This document shows positions 17,601 through 25,958 of a stretch of 64,000 nucleotides of DNA, in pieces. The stretch covers positions 1-64,000 of the forward strand of contig NZ_QDKL01000003.1 of assembly GCF_003346865.1 (NCBI RefSeq). The letters are read 5' to 3'. Every line of letters begins with the position of its first letter. The stretch's first letter is position 1. This DNA comes from Halobacteriovorax vibrionivorans. GTDB taxonomy: Bacteria > Bdellovibrionota > Bacteriovoracia > Bacteriovoracales > Bacteriovoracaceae. Both the position numbers and the translations under genes were made by a program. The notes beneath the pieces are model-generated. The model was not told the origin of the DNA and did not search any database. It worked only from the letters and a program-made list of their open reading frames with translations.

Positions 17601-20600
17601 CTGAAGAACAAGTCGTTGTCGTCGTTTGTGCCCCAGAGATATTTATTGTTAGGCCATTTTCACATGTACCAGTGAAAGTTGCTGTTGATCCGTTATTTTT
17701 GATTGTAGCAGTATCAATTGCAAGAGCAGGGAAGTTAGAGTCTCTTGTCCAAGTATAAGAAAGAGTTGATGTATTTCCTGCCGAATCAGATTGTGTAAAT
17801 GTGAAAGTTCTTGTTGCATCTGTCGTATACGTTTGAGAAGTCCAGCTCCAGTTCGCAGCAGAACAACTGATCGTATCTGTTTCTTGATTTGATATTGCAA
17901 TTGTATTATTTCCTTCACATGAACCTGAAACAGTAATGCTATCAGTATATCTAATTTCAGTTGGATTCTGACCAATATTAATTTCGAAAGGTACAGTCGC
18001 TTGAAATGCTGGTGGAGTCGCATCTCTTTCCCATGCTAGAGAGAGTGCAGGAGATGACGTGTTACCAGCAGCATCTGTTTGAACTAGGTTATACACATAT
18101 GTACCATCTGTAGTTTTTGGAGATGGTGTCCATGACCAAGTTCCAGAAGAACAATTAAATGATGTTGTTTCATCACCTGTAACATAGATTGTATAATTAC
18201 CTTCACATGTACCAGACCATGCATTAGGCGTGTTCTGATTAGTGAAGTCTGGTGATATACCAGCTGTTTTTGTCATAACTGGTGCAACTTCATCTCTAAT
18301 GAAAGTACGTGAAATAGTTGTTGAATTTCCAGCAGCATCAACTTGATTTAGCGTTACAACCTTTGAACCGTCTCCATCAGAGAAGTTAACAGTTTGTGAA
18401 AACGTTCCAGCTGAACATGCTATTGTAAAGTTAGCTTGAATATCTCCTGATATATTTATATCTCTACCAGTTTCACAATTACCAGTGATGGTTGTACTTG
18501 ATAGGTGATAAGAGTTATTTGCTGGTGAGCTATAACTTAGAGCAGGAGCAATAGAGTCAATTGTAAAGACATTCGATTGCACTGTTGATGAATTTCCTGC
18601 TAGGTCAGTAAAGCTTACTCTAAAGCGTGCAGTGGTTGTATTTATTGATGGAACAGTCCATGCCTTTGTAAAAGTTTGACTTGATATTGGGCCATTAATA
18701 GCGGCAGTTGTCCCAAGACTAGACCAAGTAGATCCATTATAAAAATCAACGCTAAAGTTTTGACTTGAAGATGTACTTGCATCTGTCGCATCCCAAGTTA
18801 AATTTATTGAATTACCACCTTTTTGAATAGTAGGTGTTGTTAATGCTAAAGTTGGATTAATTGTATCGTAATAAACATAGAGATCATTTGATGAAGTCGA
18901 GACGTTACCATTAGGATCTTTAGACCATGCTTTTAAGATGTGTAAACCTTGTGTTGTAGAGGCAAGAGTGTAAGTAGTTGCACTTGCTGTTGTTGTACAA
19001 CTTACCCAGCCAGCATCACCAGCAGCAGGTTGCGTTCCTTCATTTATTAGAACTTGTGAAATATCACTACAGCTACTTACTGTCATGGTATTAGCAGTTG
19101 AATTTGTATATGTAGCTGATGTTAGAGCAATAGCAGGGGCCGCTGATGGAGTTTTGTCATTTACTGTGATTGTAACAGTTTCCATCGTTGCAGCATCAAG
19201 TGATCCGTCATTTGCAATAAAAGTAAATGTATCTGTCCCGTTAAAATTCACATTACTTGTATAAGTACAAGTAAGGTCAGTTCCATATGATCCTGTCGTA
19301 ATACAGTTTGTCAGAGTTCCATTACTTGGTGATGAAACAATTTTATATGAAAGTGGGTCTCCATCTACATCACTTGCGTTACTTAAAGTGATTGATAAAG
19401 CAGTATTATCATCTGTTGTAAACGTTTGATCAGCGGCCATTACAGGAGCATCGTTGATTGAGTTTATTGTAATATTAACTGTTGCCGTTGTTGAATCAAG
19501 AGCACCATCATTTACTTTATATGTAAATGAAGTCGTACCATTAAAATTTAATGCAGGAGTATATGTACATGATCTTGATGTTCCACCTGCACAGCTTACT
19601 GTTCCAGAGGCAGGGTTAGTTACTTTAATATAACTTAAAGTATCACCATCAATATCTGCACCCGCCGTTAAATCAAATGTCAGAGGAGTATCTTCATTCG
19701 TTGATACTGATTGTGAGGCCACTAATGTTGGAGCATCATTAATTGGATTAATTGTTAGGTTTACTGTAGCGTTTGTGACAGCTGTTCCTGTACCGTCTGT
19801 TGCGATATATGTAAACGAATCACTTCCGTTGTAGTTAGCATTAGGAGTATATGTACATGTTAAGTCAGTTCCATAAGTTGTCGTAATACAATTTGTTAGG
19901 CTTCCATTTGTTGGAGCTGTTACTAATTTATAAGTTAATGCATCACCATCTACATCGGTTGCATTATTTAGAGTGAAATTAACTGCTGTATCTTCATTTG
20001 TTGAAATACTTTGATTAGCTCCCATTACTGGGACATCATTTACAGCTGTTACATTTACAGTAACTGTTGCAATATTTGAATCTAGTGCCCCGTCATTTAC
20101 TTTATATGTAAATGTAGTCGAGCCGTTATAGTTTAAATCTGGTGTATATGTACAGGCCGTTGAATTTCCTCCGGTACAAGAAAGTGTACCATCAGCAGGA
20201 TTTGAAACGATGATATATGAAAGTGTCGAACCTTCAATGTCTGATCCTGTATTCAGGTTAAAATTGAGTGGTGTATCTTCGGCCGTTGTAACAGATTGAG
20301 TTGATGCAAGAGTTGGAGCATCGTTTACAGGTGTTACATTTATTGTCACTGTAGAATCTGTTGATGAATCTGTTAATGTGTCATTACCACGATATGTAAA
20401 GGTATCAACTCCATTGAAATTTAGATTTGGAGTATAAGTACAAGTCACATCAGTCGAGTATGAGCCAGTTGCAATACAATTTGCAAGTGTTCCATTAGCT
20501 GGTGCGGTAATTAACTTATACTGTAGAGTTTGTGCCGGAAGATCGACATCTGTTGCACCATTAAGAGTTAATGTTAGAACGTTATCTTCTGCAATTGTTT

Positions 20601-23535
20601 CTGATTGGTCACCAACCATTACAGGAGCATCATTTTCAGATGTAACATTTATTGTTACTGTTGCTGTTGTTGAATCAAGTGCTCCATCATTTACCTTGTA
20701 AGTAAATGTAGTGGAACCATTGAAATTCAAGTCTGGAGTATATGTACAATCACGTGATGTCCCACCAGTACAAGAAAGTGTTCCATCAGCTGGGCCACTA
20801 ACAATAATGTAGTCAAGTGGATCAGATTCAATATCGGCCCCTGCATTTAAAGTGAAGTTAAGTGGTGTATCTTCATTTGTACTTACTGTCTGTGTTAATG
20901 CTAATGTTGGAGCATCGTTAATAGGATTTATTGTTAACGAAATTGTTGCAGTAGTCGTTGCATCTGTGATGCTATCAAATGCGATGTAAGTGAATGAATC
21001 ACTGCCATTATAGTTTGCATTTGGCGTGTATGTACAATCAATATCACTTGCGTAACCACCTGTTGTAATACAATTAGAAAGTACTCCATTTGCTGGAGGT
21101 GTTACAACCTTATAAGTTAATGTATCACCATCAACATCAGTTGCTCCATTTAAAATAAAATTAATGGCCGTATCTTCATCTGTTGTAATACTCTGATCAG
21201 CTGCCATAACAGGTGCATCATTAATTGAGTTTACTGTGATTGTTACTGTTGCAGTTGTCGAGTCTAGCTCACCATCATCTACTTTATACGTAAAAGAATC
21301 CGTTCCGTTGAAGTTAGTGTTTGGATCGTATGTACAATCTCTTAATGTCCCTTGAGAACAGTTAAGGACTCCGTTAGAAGTCGAAGAAAGTATCGTATAA
21401 TTTAATGTCGTTCCTTCAATATCGCTTCCTGTATTTAGGTTAAAGCTTAGTTGTGTATCTTCATCAGTTGATTCGGCCTGAGTTGTAGCAAGTGTTGGGG
21501 CATCGTTAACTGGAGTGATTGTGAATGAAACCGTTGCACTTGTAGCAGAATCAAGAGCTCCATCATTTGCCACATATGTGAAGCTGTCACTACCATTGAA
21601 ATTAGCATTTGGCGTATAGTCACATGTTAGATCTTGGCCATATGTTCCAGTTGTAATACAATTTGTTATCGTTCCATTTGTTGTTGAATTTGTAATTTTA
21701 TAAGAGAGGCTAGCTTGAGTATTATCAATGTCGCTTGCCTGACTAATAGTAAAAGATATTGGATTGTCTTCTGGTGTAGTAAATGACTGGTTTGCAGCAA
21801 CCACTGGAGCATCGTTTACATTTAAAACTGTAAGATCAACCGTTGCTTCAGTAGAATCTAGTTCACCATCGTTAACTTTGTAAGTAAATGAGTCAGGGCC
21901 AATATAATCGGCGTTAGGAGTGTAAGTACAGTTATTAGTGTCCGTTACACAACTAAGTGATCCATTTGTTGGTGTCGAAGTCAGAATATAGTTTATGCTA
22001 GGTGAATCTACATCATAACCTTCAGTTAGTGTAAAATTATGGACTGTATCTTCTGTAACATTTACTGCCTGGTTTGCAGCAAGTGTTGGAGCATCATTAT
22101 ATAAGACAACATCTAAAGTATAACTGAATTCATGGTGAGGTATTGTTGTATCAACATTAGCATCACCAGCATTCTTTCTACCGATTCTTAGTGTTACTGT
22201 AACATTTGGAGCAGAATCAGCAGGTGGGATATAAAGCCATGTATTCGAGTTTGAAACAGTTTGTGTTGTTGTTCCATCGTTAAGAATCCATTGATAGGCC
22301 AATGTATAATCTGTATCCCAGTGAACTGCACTTGTTGTAAATGTATTTGGATTTAATCCCGCATTCCTTTCATCATTAGCTAAATCTGAGTTTAGATCTT
22401 CGTGAAGAATTTCTGGTATTGATAATGATTGGATCTTCGGTGCTGCTTCTTTTAGAATTTGTACATTTTCACCTTCTGTAATCTCTGCAAAAACAGCAGC
22501 TACATCAGTACTATTTTCTAATTCTGAATAAACAGTTGCATAGTCTAGAGTAGACTGATCGATTTTATTTGTAATAATATCTTCTGCTTCTTCAAGATAA
22601 AGAGCAAATTCCTCAGTTGGATTATAAGTAATATCTGTATTAGTAATTTTTGCTAATAGACTTGATACGGCCGTGATATTTTGTGGACGATAATAACTTG
22701 TAACAACTTTTTCTAATTCTTCACTACATCCAGTTATTTTTACCTTGTATCTAGCCGGTGTTGAACTTTCTAGTCCTAGTTCTCTAACATCAAAAGTAAA
22801 AGCTGTTGATTGATCAACTCCATTGAAAGTAATTGGGTTATCTTCTAGTGGAGTCATTGTTACTAAGTCGAATAATTCAATACGTGGATCGATACATGTT
22901 ACTGCAGCATAGACGTTACTGTTAAAGAGGCCATTGTTTGTTTTTGTGATTAGTCCATTTAGGGGAGGTATCTCACCTTGAATCTTTGGAATAACGACAA
23001 CGTTATTATTAGAGCCTGAAGATTGAGAAGCGTCATTTTCACTTTCAGTTGATGATTCTTCTTCAGTGCTTTGAACAGACTTTGCATAAGTATAAGTTTT
23101 TTCTTCTTCGTCTTTTGAAGGACTTTTTTTGTCTTTTATTTGTTCATTGATTGCTTGCGCATAATTTGGATCAAAGTAATCAGCTTGTGGTGCATAAGAA
23201 GATCCAGTGTATGTAGATGGATTACGTTTTTTTATTTTAGTCTTTTTCTTTTTAGGGGCAAGCTTTGAAATATTGCTACTACCAAGATCGGCTTCTAATG
23301 TACTTGCACCATCTGTATTTGAATATAGTGAAGGTATTGAGGAAGGTCCTCTTTTTCCAATACTATTATAAAGTTTCTTTTTTACTTTAGGCTTAACGAG
23401 TTCATACTTTAGCCCTGTCCTCTTTGCGAGGTCACTATAATTCCCTGAGCTTTTTTCATTTGATGAAAAAATCCAATAAGAAAAAGTGAATATTATAGTG
23501 AGGATAACTCCTACACCAAGACTAAGTTTCTTCAA
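14620..23535 (-). CDS. Giant surface protein: cadherin-like repeats, Ig-like repeats, NHL propeller
   Basis: 2,971 residues from a TTG start (AAGGAAAG five bases upstream). Residues 5-24 are a membrane anchor or signal peptide. About 25-200 is a Ser/Lys/Glu-rich disordered linker. About 478-1460 holds ten ~98-residue cadherin-like (VCBS/tandem-95 type) repeats, each opening NDAP or NDVP and containing FTYKVNDG-like strands. About 1490-2030 carries bacterial Ig-like repeats with GTCEGN and SWTWxRD features. About 2260-2971 is an NHL-type beta-propeller (for example DDGNIYFADYKRG and GDGGPAESATLRYP). There is no C-terminal sorting signal. The architecture is that of a very long surface adhesin or sensor stalk; a role in contact with other cells is inference. 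It is the only gene in its transcript. Confidence 0.85.
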   Translation of the reverse strand: MKKLSLGVGVILTIIFTFSYWIFSSNEKSSGNYSDLAKRTGLKYELVKPKVKKKLYNSIGKRGPSSIPSLYSNTDGASTLEADLGSSNISKLAPKKKKTKIKKRNPSTYTGSSYAPQADYFDPNYAQAINEQIKDKKSPSKDEEEKTYTYAKSVQSTEEESSTESENDASQSSGSNNNVVVIPKIQGEIPPLNGLITKTNNGLFNSNVYAAVTCIDPRIELFDLVTMTPLEDNPITFNGVDQSTAFTFDVRELGLESSTPARYKVKITGCSEELEKVVTSYYRPQNITAVSSLLAKITNTDITYNPTEEFALYLEEAEDIITNKIDQSTLDYATVYSELENSTDVAAVFAEITEGENVQILKEAAPKIQSLSIPEILHEDLNSDLANDERNAGLNPNTFTTSAVHWDTDYTLAYQWILNDGTTTQTVSNSNTWLYIPPADSAPNVTVTLRIGRKNAGDANVDTTIPHHEFSYTLDVVLYNDAPTLAANQAVNVTEDTVHNFTLTEGYDVDSPSINYILTSTPTNGSLSCVTDTNNCTYTPNADYIGPDSFTYKVNDGELDSTEATVDLTVLNVNDAPVVAANQSFTTPEDNPISFTISQASDIDNTQASLSYKITNSTTNGTITNCITTGTYGQDLTCDYTPNANFNGSDSFTYVANDGALDSATSATVSFTITPVNDAPTLATTQAESTDEDTQLSFNLNTGSDIEGTTLNYTILSSTSNGVLNCSQGTLRDCTYDPNTNFNGTDSFTYKVDDGELDSTTATVTITVNSINDAPVMAADQSITTDEDTAINFILNGATDVDGDTLTYKVVTPPANGVLSNCITTGGYASDIDCTYTPNANYNGSDSFTYIAFDSITDATTTATISLTINPINDAPTLALTQTVSTNEDTPLNFTLNAGADIESDPLDYIIVSGPADGTLSCTGGTSRDCTYTPDLNFNGSTTFTYKVNDGALDSTTATVTINVTSENDAPVMVGDQSETIAEDNVLTLTLNGATDVDLPAQTLQYKLITAPANGTLANCIATGSYSTDVTCTYTPNLNFNGVDTFTYRGNDTLTDSSTDSTVTINVTPVNDAPTLASTQSVTTAEDTPLNFNLNTGSDIEGSTLSYIIVSNPADGTLSCTGGNSTACTYTPDLNYNGSTTFTYKVNDGALDSNIATVTVNVTAVNDVPVMGANQSISTNEDTAVNFTLNNATDVDGDALTYKLVTAPTNGSLTNCITTTYGTDLTCTYTPNANYNGSDSFTYIATDGTGTAVTNATVNLTINPINDAPTLVASQSVSTNEDTPLTFDLTAGADIDGDTLSYIKVTNPASGTVSCAGGTSRSCTYTPALNFNGTTSFTYKVNDGALDSTTATVNITINSINDAPVMAADQTFTTDDNTALSITLSNASDVDGDPLSYKIVSSPSNGTLTNCITTGSYGTDLTCTYTSNVNFNGTDTFTFIANDGSLDAATMETVTITVNDKTPSAAPAIALTSATYTNSTANTMTVSSCSDISQVLINEGTQPAAGDAGWVSCTTTASATTYTLASTTQGLHILKAWSKDPNGNVSTSSNDLYVYYDTINPTLALTTPTIQKGGNSINLTWDATDASTSSSQNFSVDFYNGSTWSSLGTTAAINGPISSQTFTKAWTVPSINTTTARFRVSFTDLAGNSSTVQSNVFTIDSIAPALSYSSPANNSYHLSSTTITGNCETGRDINISGDIQANFTIACSAGTFSQTVNFSDGDGSKVVTLNQVDAAGNSTTISRTFIRDEVAPVMTKTAGISPDFTNQNTPNAWSGTCEGNYTIYVTGDETTSFNCSSGTWSWTPSPKTTDGTYVYNLVQTDAAGNTSSPALSLAWERDATPPAFQATVPFEINIGQNPTEIRYTDSITVSGSCEGNNTIAISNQETDTISCSAANWSWTSQTYTTDATRTFTFTQSDSAGNTSTLSYTWTRDSNFPALAIDTATIKNNGSTATFTGTCENGLTINISGAQTTTTTCSSGVWSWTTATTAADLSNNYNFAQTNASSNTTNVSGTWIRETGLPVVTSISTTEPDPSPTNFIPYTINANSQNSNVYITELCLKTNDTTAPAAGDECWLGLNSPSIGMSPAANVTIVDFSHLLGWQPANYNVYAWVKDEAGNISTNTTTLNTDYNAIGYTKFDPPSIWDVAAANSDTTSIPPTRLDSSVPTGSDVYIRWKVDDILGLDSTAINLYYTQDEQSFTAIAGAQGIAPHTNHGCPGITLDTNEGCYKWTGGSPLATSYKIRVKVTNTSAISTQLISTPLNADKIKIIAGNTEAGLGGDARTALFFNKTVGDTTDIHSLAFTDDGNIYFADYKRGIITVDPADGKQKLFIQMTGTSTGDGGPAESATLRYPLKITLDYQGRLLIYDYDRIRRVDLNMENPTIETIIGGGSDKSDTVANPLDVHLTHWGTWNYRTSSMMFTPLPNGDILFNSEHSESTETTDYRYRRYKASTGEVVSHYLTGTGDGWQASQDLTKCRIGYMSVKFDMNTSNLEGITGHSYHHKNFPDCGMYTSTSDYTYARVYFDPSTGQAITPLDNSYRWYHYYQFTGMDGNSYVTVARSYMNRNNFDGTYTRILGSGTRGECADGTPATSCDMDIYSVFITKTGKIYFNDRGRIRTLDGDGNVVTIFGQGYGYGDGVNAVNARFADISRVVRLNTGDIVVNDTRSYYIKQFTPDGNINIVAGNGTIASQDTTTQADVQPVRNAYWMMVDRATGNIYSDRDTHYGRMAMLNRSTGLWEDILNNTSGTPYYDPTADGMIGANIDTGGSNNRGLPLGFANGQLFMNRMSYNPTTQRYEDFMLKKYDSTDSYRQSHIMGKIGYENSGESCSALQSGPVDGSTCFYEYWDDFRNIFYDSNANRYIMAKMYRGAQRRVIALNSNGTVEQIAYTPRNIDDGFTYARRSGVDYMYYCYGSRLYAHNLTTNTDLGALPWTMTGFNCRGVQFDYNPVNDSVIFPFEQNGLYGVAEYFLD
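19150..22115 (-). repeat. Ten in-frame ~297-bp repeats in five A/B pairs
   Basis: Repeats begin near 22110 and recur about every 297 bp to 19150. Odd-numbered copies open NDAPTLA and have two cysteines 7-8 residues apart before TYTP (SCTGGTSRDCTYTP). Even-numbered copies mostly open NDAPVMA and have cysteines 11-12 apart (NCITTGSYGTDLTCTYTP). The higher-order unit is therefore a pair of about 590 bp repeated five times. Confidence 0.85.
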
Positions 23536-23892
23536 TTATCTTTCCTTTATCCGCCAACGTACCGACTTTGTTTGTTTAGTTAACGATAATTGTTGCTCAA
23601 TACTTTTCGTCTCTTTTATTGATTTCTTAACATTTTATACATAATCTATCTGTTTACGTGTAAACAGGTACTTAGTGGCGCTTTCTGTAGTTGTTGTTAA
23701 TTTTTGTGGCAATAATCTGTGTTGTTTAGGTTAGATTTTATGAATATTCAGATACTTGCTAATTAGCAAATTCATATATGTGATTTATTTAGTATGAGGA
23801 TTTATTTATATTTTAAATAAGAATTAGCGTTTTTGAGGAAATATTATTGACCTAGTCTCAAAAATGTCTTGAAACTAGGTCATATTGTCATT
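23536..23892. promoter_or_regulatory. 357-bp intergenic region with a perfect 18-bp palindrome
   Basis: No ORF of note. CTGTTTA-CGTG-TAAACAG at 23650-23667 is a perfect 7-bp-arm dyad about 115 bp upstream of the TTG start of the giant surface protein gene, a plausible operator. It resembles the dyad at 14004 in the TGTTT...AAACAGGT core but with different spacing. The rest is AT-rich, presumably promoter, and ends in a hairpin belonging to the next gene. Confidence 0.45.
23848..23882 (-). terminator. Hairpin after the 106-residue gene
   Basis: TGACCTAGTCTCA and TGAAACTAGGTCA pair at 12 of 13 positions. It lies ten bases past the stop of the - strand gene. The following - strand bases are only moderately T-rich, so termination is likely but not certain. 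Confidence 0.5.
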
Positions 23893-24213
23893 TTATTCAG
23901 CTGCGAAGTAACCAATATAATCGATTTCGCATGTTTTTGGGTTAACTGCAACGGCAGCATTAAACCACCCTGAATGGAAACTTCCAATTGCAGAATAGAT
24001 TAACTTGTCTTCTTTAAATGAGTTTAGTTCATGGCCTCGATCATTAAGTAATTTTTTTCCGGCCTCTAATGTCGTCTCTAACGTCACTTCTAAGGGTCTA
24101 TCAGATCTTAATTCATAATTAAGTTCATTGCTCACTTCGTTTAAGCATGCATTTGTCATAAATGAAGAGAGGATCGTAGTTGTGATAAGTGTTGCTTTTA
24201 AGATGTGCGCCAT
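23893..24213 (-). CDS. Small hypothetical exported protein
   Basis: 106 residues with signal peptide ILKATLITTTILSSFMTNA and two cysteines in the mature part (ACLNEV, KTCEID). The C-terminal half, SAIGSFHSGWFNAAVAVNPKT, is beta-like. No family recognised. It has its own hairpin terminator and is separated from the Crp/Fnr gene by 115 bp. Confidence 0.55.
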   Translation of the reverse strand: MAHILKATLITTTILSSFMTNACLNEVSNELNYELRSDRPLEVTLETTLEAGKKLLNDRGHELNSFKEDKLIYSAIGSFHSGWFNAAVAVNPKTCEIDYIGYFAAE

Positions 24214-24328
24214 TATTAGCTCCTATTGTGGGAAAGTGAAGTAATGGCCGCATCCTAACTTTAGGTTTTTTACTCGTCAATATTGTATGTAAACTATCTA
24301 CTCTCATAATGAGTAACTTAACAAAAAA

Positions 24329-24943
24329 CTAATAATTTTCTACTGCAAATTGTATTAATTTAGCTTCATCTGGTATTTCAATTCTTCTCCCGTCTCTATG
24401 TATGAGCTGTTGTTCCTCTAGTTCTGTTAAGACGCGGGCAACACTTTCAAATGTGCTCATGGCAAAGTCAGCAATTTCTTTTCTTGTCCATGTATGATCG
24501 GGATTTTTTAGCTTGAGATAGGTTAATGCTTCTACAATCCTGCGCTTAACTGACTTATCTGCCATTCCCGCAAGCCTTGTTTCAGCTGCTCCTAATTCTT
24601 CGGCCATAAGCTTTGTCATCTGCTTTAAAAGCGCTGGGCTTGTTAAGCAAATATTGTCACATTGTTCACGGCTTATAATGAGAACTTTTCCCTTCTTCAA
24701 GCAAACAGCATTTGCATGATAGGGAGAATTACTAAAGTATGAGCGATGACCAAATATATCACCTTTGGTGAATACTCTTAAGAAACTCTCTTTTCCACTC
24801 GGTGTATTAAAGTAAAGACCAAAGATACCTTCTTGTACAATATAGAGAAGGTCTGCTGCTTCACCTTCGCTATAGACAGGATCTCCTTTAGAGTAGTCTT
24901 TGATTAATTTATTTGGAAGTTGTTTTAATATTTCTTCAAGCAT
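24329..24943 (-). CDS. Crp/Fnr family transcription regulator
   Basis: Residues about 15-110 are a cyclic nucleotide-binding-fold sensor (YSEGEAADLLYIVQEGIFGLY, FTKGDIFGH). Residues 140-200 are the winged helix with recognition helix around MSTFESVARVLTELEE. Its E-x3-R pattern resembles FNR (E-x2-S-R), which reads TTGAT half-sites. There is no N-terminal cysteine cluster, so it is not an Fe-S FNR; the effector is unknown. The GTG at 24964 is possible, but the ATG at 24943 has AGGA five bases upstream. The gene diverges from the YeeE/YedE pair, with a perfect FNR-type box between, suggesting auto- and cross-regulation. Confidence 0.88.
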   Translation of the reverse strand: MLEEILKQLPNKLIKDYSKGDPVYSEGEAADLLYIVQEGIFGLYFNTPSGKESFLRVFTKGDIFGHRSYFSNSPYHANAVCLKKGKVLIISREQCDNICLTSPALLKQMTKLMAEELGAAETRLAGMADKSVKRRIVEALTYLKLKNPDHTWTRKEIADFAMSTFESVARVLTELEEQQLIHRDGRRIEIPDEAKLIQFAVENY

Positions 24944-24983
24944 CATATTCCTAAATTTCTGCACTTATTAATTTAAGTGTTAT

Positions 24984-25024
24984 TTGATGGTCATCAAAGT
25001 ATGTATTCATTTATTATATATAAT
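24984..25024 (+). promoter_or_regulatory. FNR-type box and -10 of the YeeE/YedE promoter
   Basis: TTGAT-GGTC-ATCAA at 24984-24997 is a perfect match to the FNR consensus. TATAAT lies at 25019-25024. A start site seven bases on, at about 25032, puts the box centre at -41.5, the exact position of class II Crp/Fnr activation. The box is also about 40 bp upstream of the divergent regulator gene. The likely ligand is the neighbouring Crp/Fnr protein. Confidence 0.75.
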
Positions 25025-25069
25025 TAAGGTGTTGAAATGAAGTAGATTTCAAAAATATAAAGGTGGTTT

Positions 25070-25489
25070 ATGGATACTTTTTTATGGCCCTTAGTAGGGG
25101 GGATACTAATTGGACTCTCTGCGGCAATGTTGTTGTTATTTAATGGACGTGTCGCTGGAATATCAGGGATTCTCTTTAACTGTCATAAGGCATTTGTAGG
25201 AGAGGGATGGCGAGCCTTCTTTATTGTGGGGCTTATTGTAGGCGGAGTTCTAATTAAGTTTATTAGTCCAGAATTCTTTAGTTTTGATATTAATCTTAGT
25301 TTTCCTAGGGCCATTATTGCTGGGCTATTGGTAGGAGTGGGTACAAAACTAGGCTCTGGTTGTACTTCAGGTCATGGAGTTTGTGGGCTAGCAAGACTAT
25401 CAAAGAGATCTTTTATTGCCACAATTACATTTATGTTAACTGGAGCAATAACAGTATTTATTATGGGACAATTAGGAGCAACGATATGA
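25070..25489 (+). CDS. YeeE/YedE family transporter, first half
   Basis: 139 residues with four membrane segments. The motif GTKLGSGCTSGHGVCGLARLS (Cys at about 101 and 107) is the conserved cysteine signature of YeeE/YedE (sulfur transport) proteins, where TsuA takes up thiosulfate. It is the half-length form found with a partner gene. AAAGGTGG precedes the ATG, and the stop overlaps the partner's start (ATGA). An FNR-type promoter lies upstream. The substrate, a reduced sulfur compound, is inferred from the family. Confidence 0.88.
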   Translation: MDTFLWPLVGGILIGLSAAMLLLFNGRVAGISGILFNCHKAFVGEGWRAFFIVGLIVGGVLIKFISPEFFSFDINLSFPRAIIAGLLVGVGTKLGSGCTSGHGVCGLARLSKRSFIATITFMLTGAITVFIMGQLGATI

Positions 25490-25902
25490 AAAATATAATG
25501 GCCTTATTATCTGGTGCTGTTTTTGGAATCGGACTATCTGTTTCTGGGATGGTGGATCCTAAAAAGGTTATCGGCTTCCTTGATATAGCAGGGTCCCAAA
25601 CTCCTTGGGATGCAGCTCTTGTTTTTGTTATGGGAGGAGCAGTTGTAATAGGACTTGCAGCAACTCACCTTATTAGAATGAGACAGAATCCAGTATGTGA
25701 TTCACAATTTCATATGCCTACTAATAAGTTAGTGGATAAGAAGCTTTTAAGTGGTGCAGCTTTATTTGGAATTGGTTGGGGAGTAGCTGGGATTTGCCCA
25801 GGTCCTGCTCTTGTGAATATTGTGCAATTAAATTCACAAATCTTCGCATTTATTGCCTCAATGCTTATTGGGCAATTTTTAGTGACAAAAATAGTTAAAT
25901 AG
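25486..25902 (+). CDS. YeeE/YedE family transporter, second half
   Basis: 138 residues from the ATG at 25486, which overlaps the previous stop. There are four membrane segments, with SGMVDPKKVIGFLDI near the N-terminus and FGIGWGVAGICPGPALVN later, both typical of the C-terminal half of full-length YeeE/YedE. The single Cys in GICPGP is the counterpart of the conserved pore cysteine. The two halves should assemble as one inner-membrane carrier for a sulfur species. Confidence 0.88.
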   Translation: MKNIMALLSGAVFGIGLSVSGMVDPKKVIGFLDIAGSQTPWDAALVFVMGGAVVIGLAATHLIRMRQNPVCDSQFHMPTNKLVDKKLLSGAALFGIGWGVAGICPGPALVNIVQLNSQIFAFIASMLIGQFLVTKIVK

Positions 25903-25921
25903 AAAATATCAATAATGATAG

Positions 25922-25951
25922 TTGACTAGTTTTACTCGTCGCATATATTCT
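25922..25951 (+). promoter_or_regulatory. Candidate promoter giving a leaderless sensor mRNA
   Basis: TTGACT at 25922-25927, an 18-bp spacer, and TATTCT at 25946-25951. The expected start site is at or next to the ATG at 25959, and no Shine-Dalgarno precedes that ATG. Both facts point to leaderless translation, although readthrough from the YeeE/YedE genes is possible. Confidence 0.45.
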
Positions 25952-25958
25952 ATAGTGT

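Noticed and set aside
17649..18023. Antisense ORF of 124 residues inside the giant gene
   Set aside because: It lies on the same strand but in another frame of the repetitive gene, is Leu/Gln-rich shadow sequence and has no ribosome-binding site.
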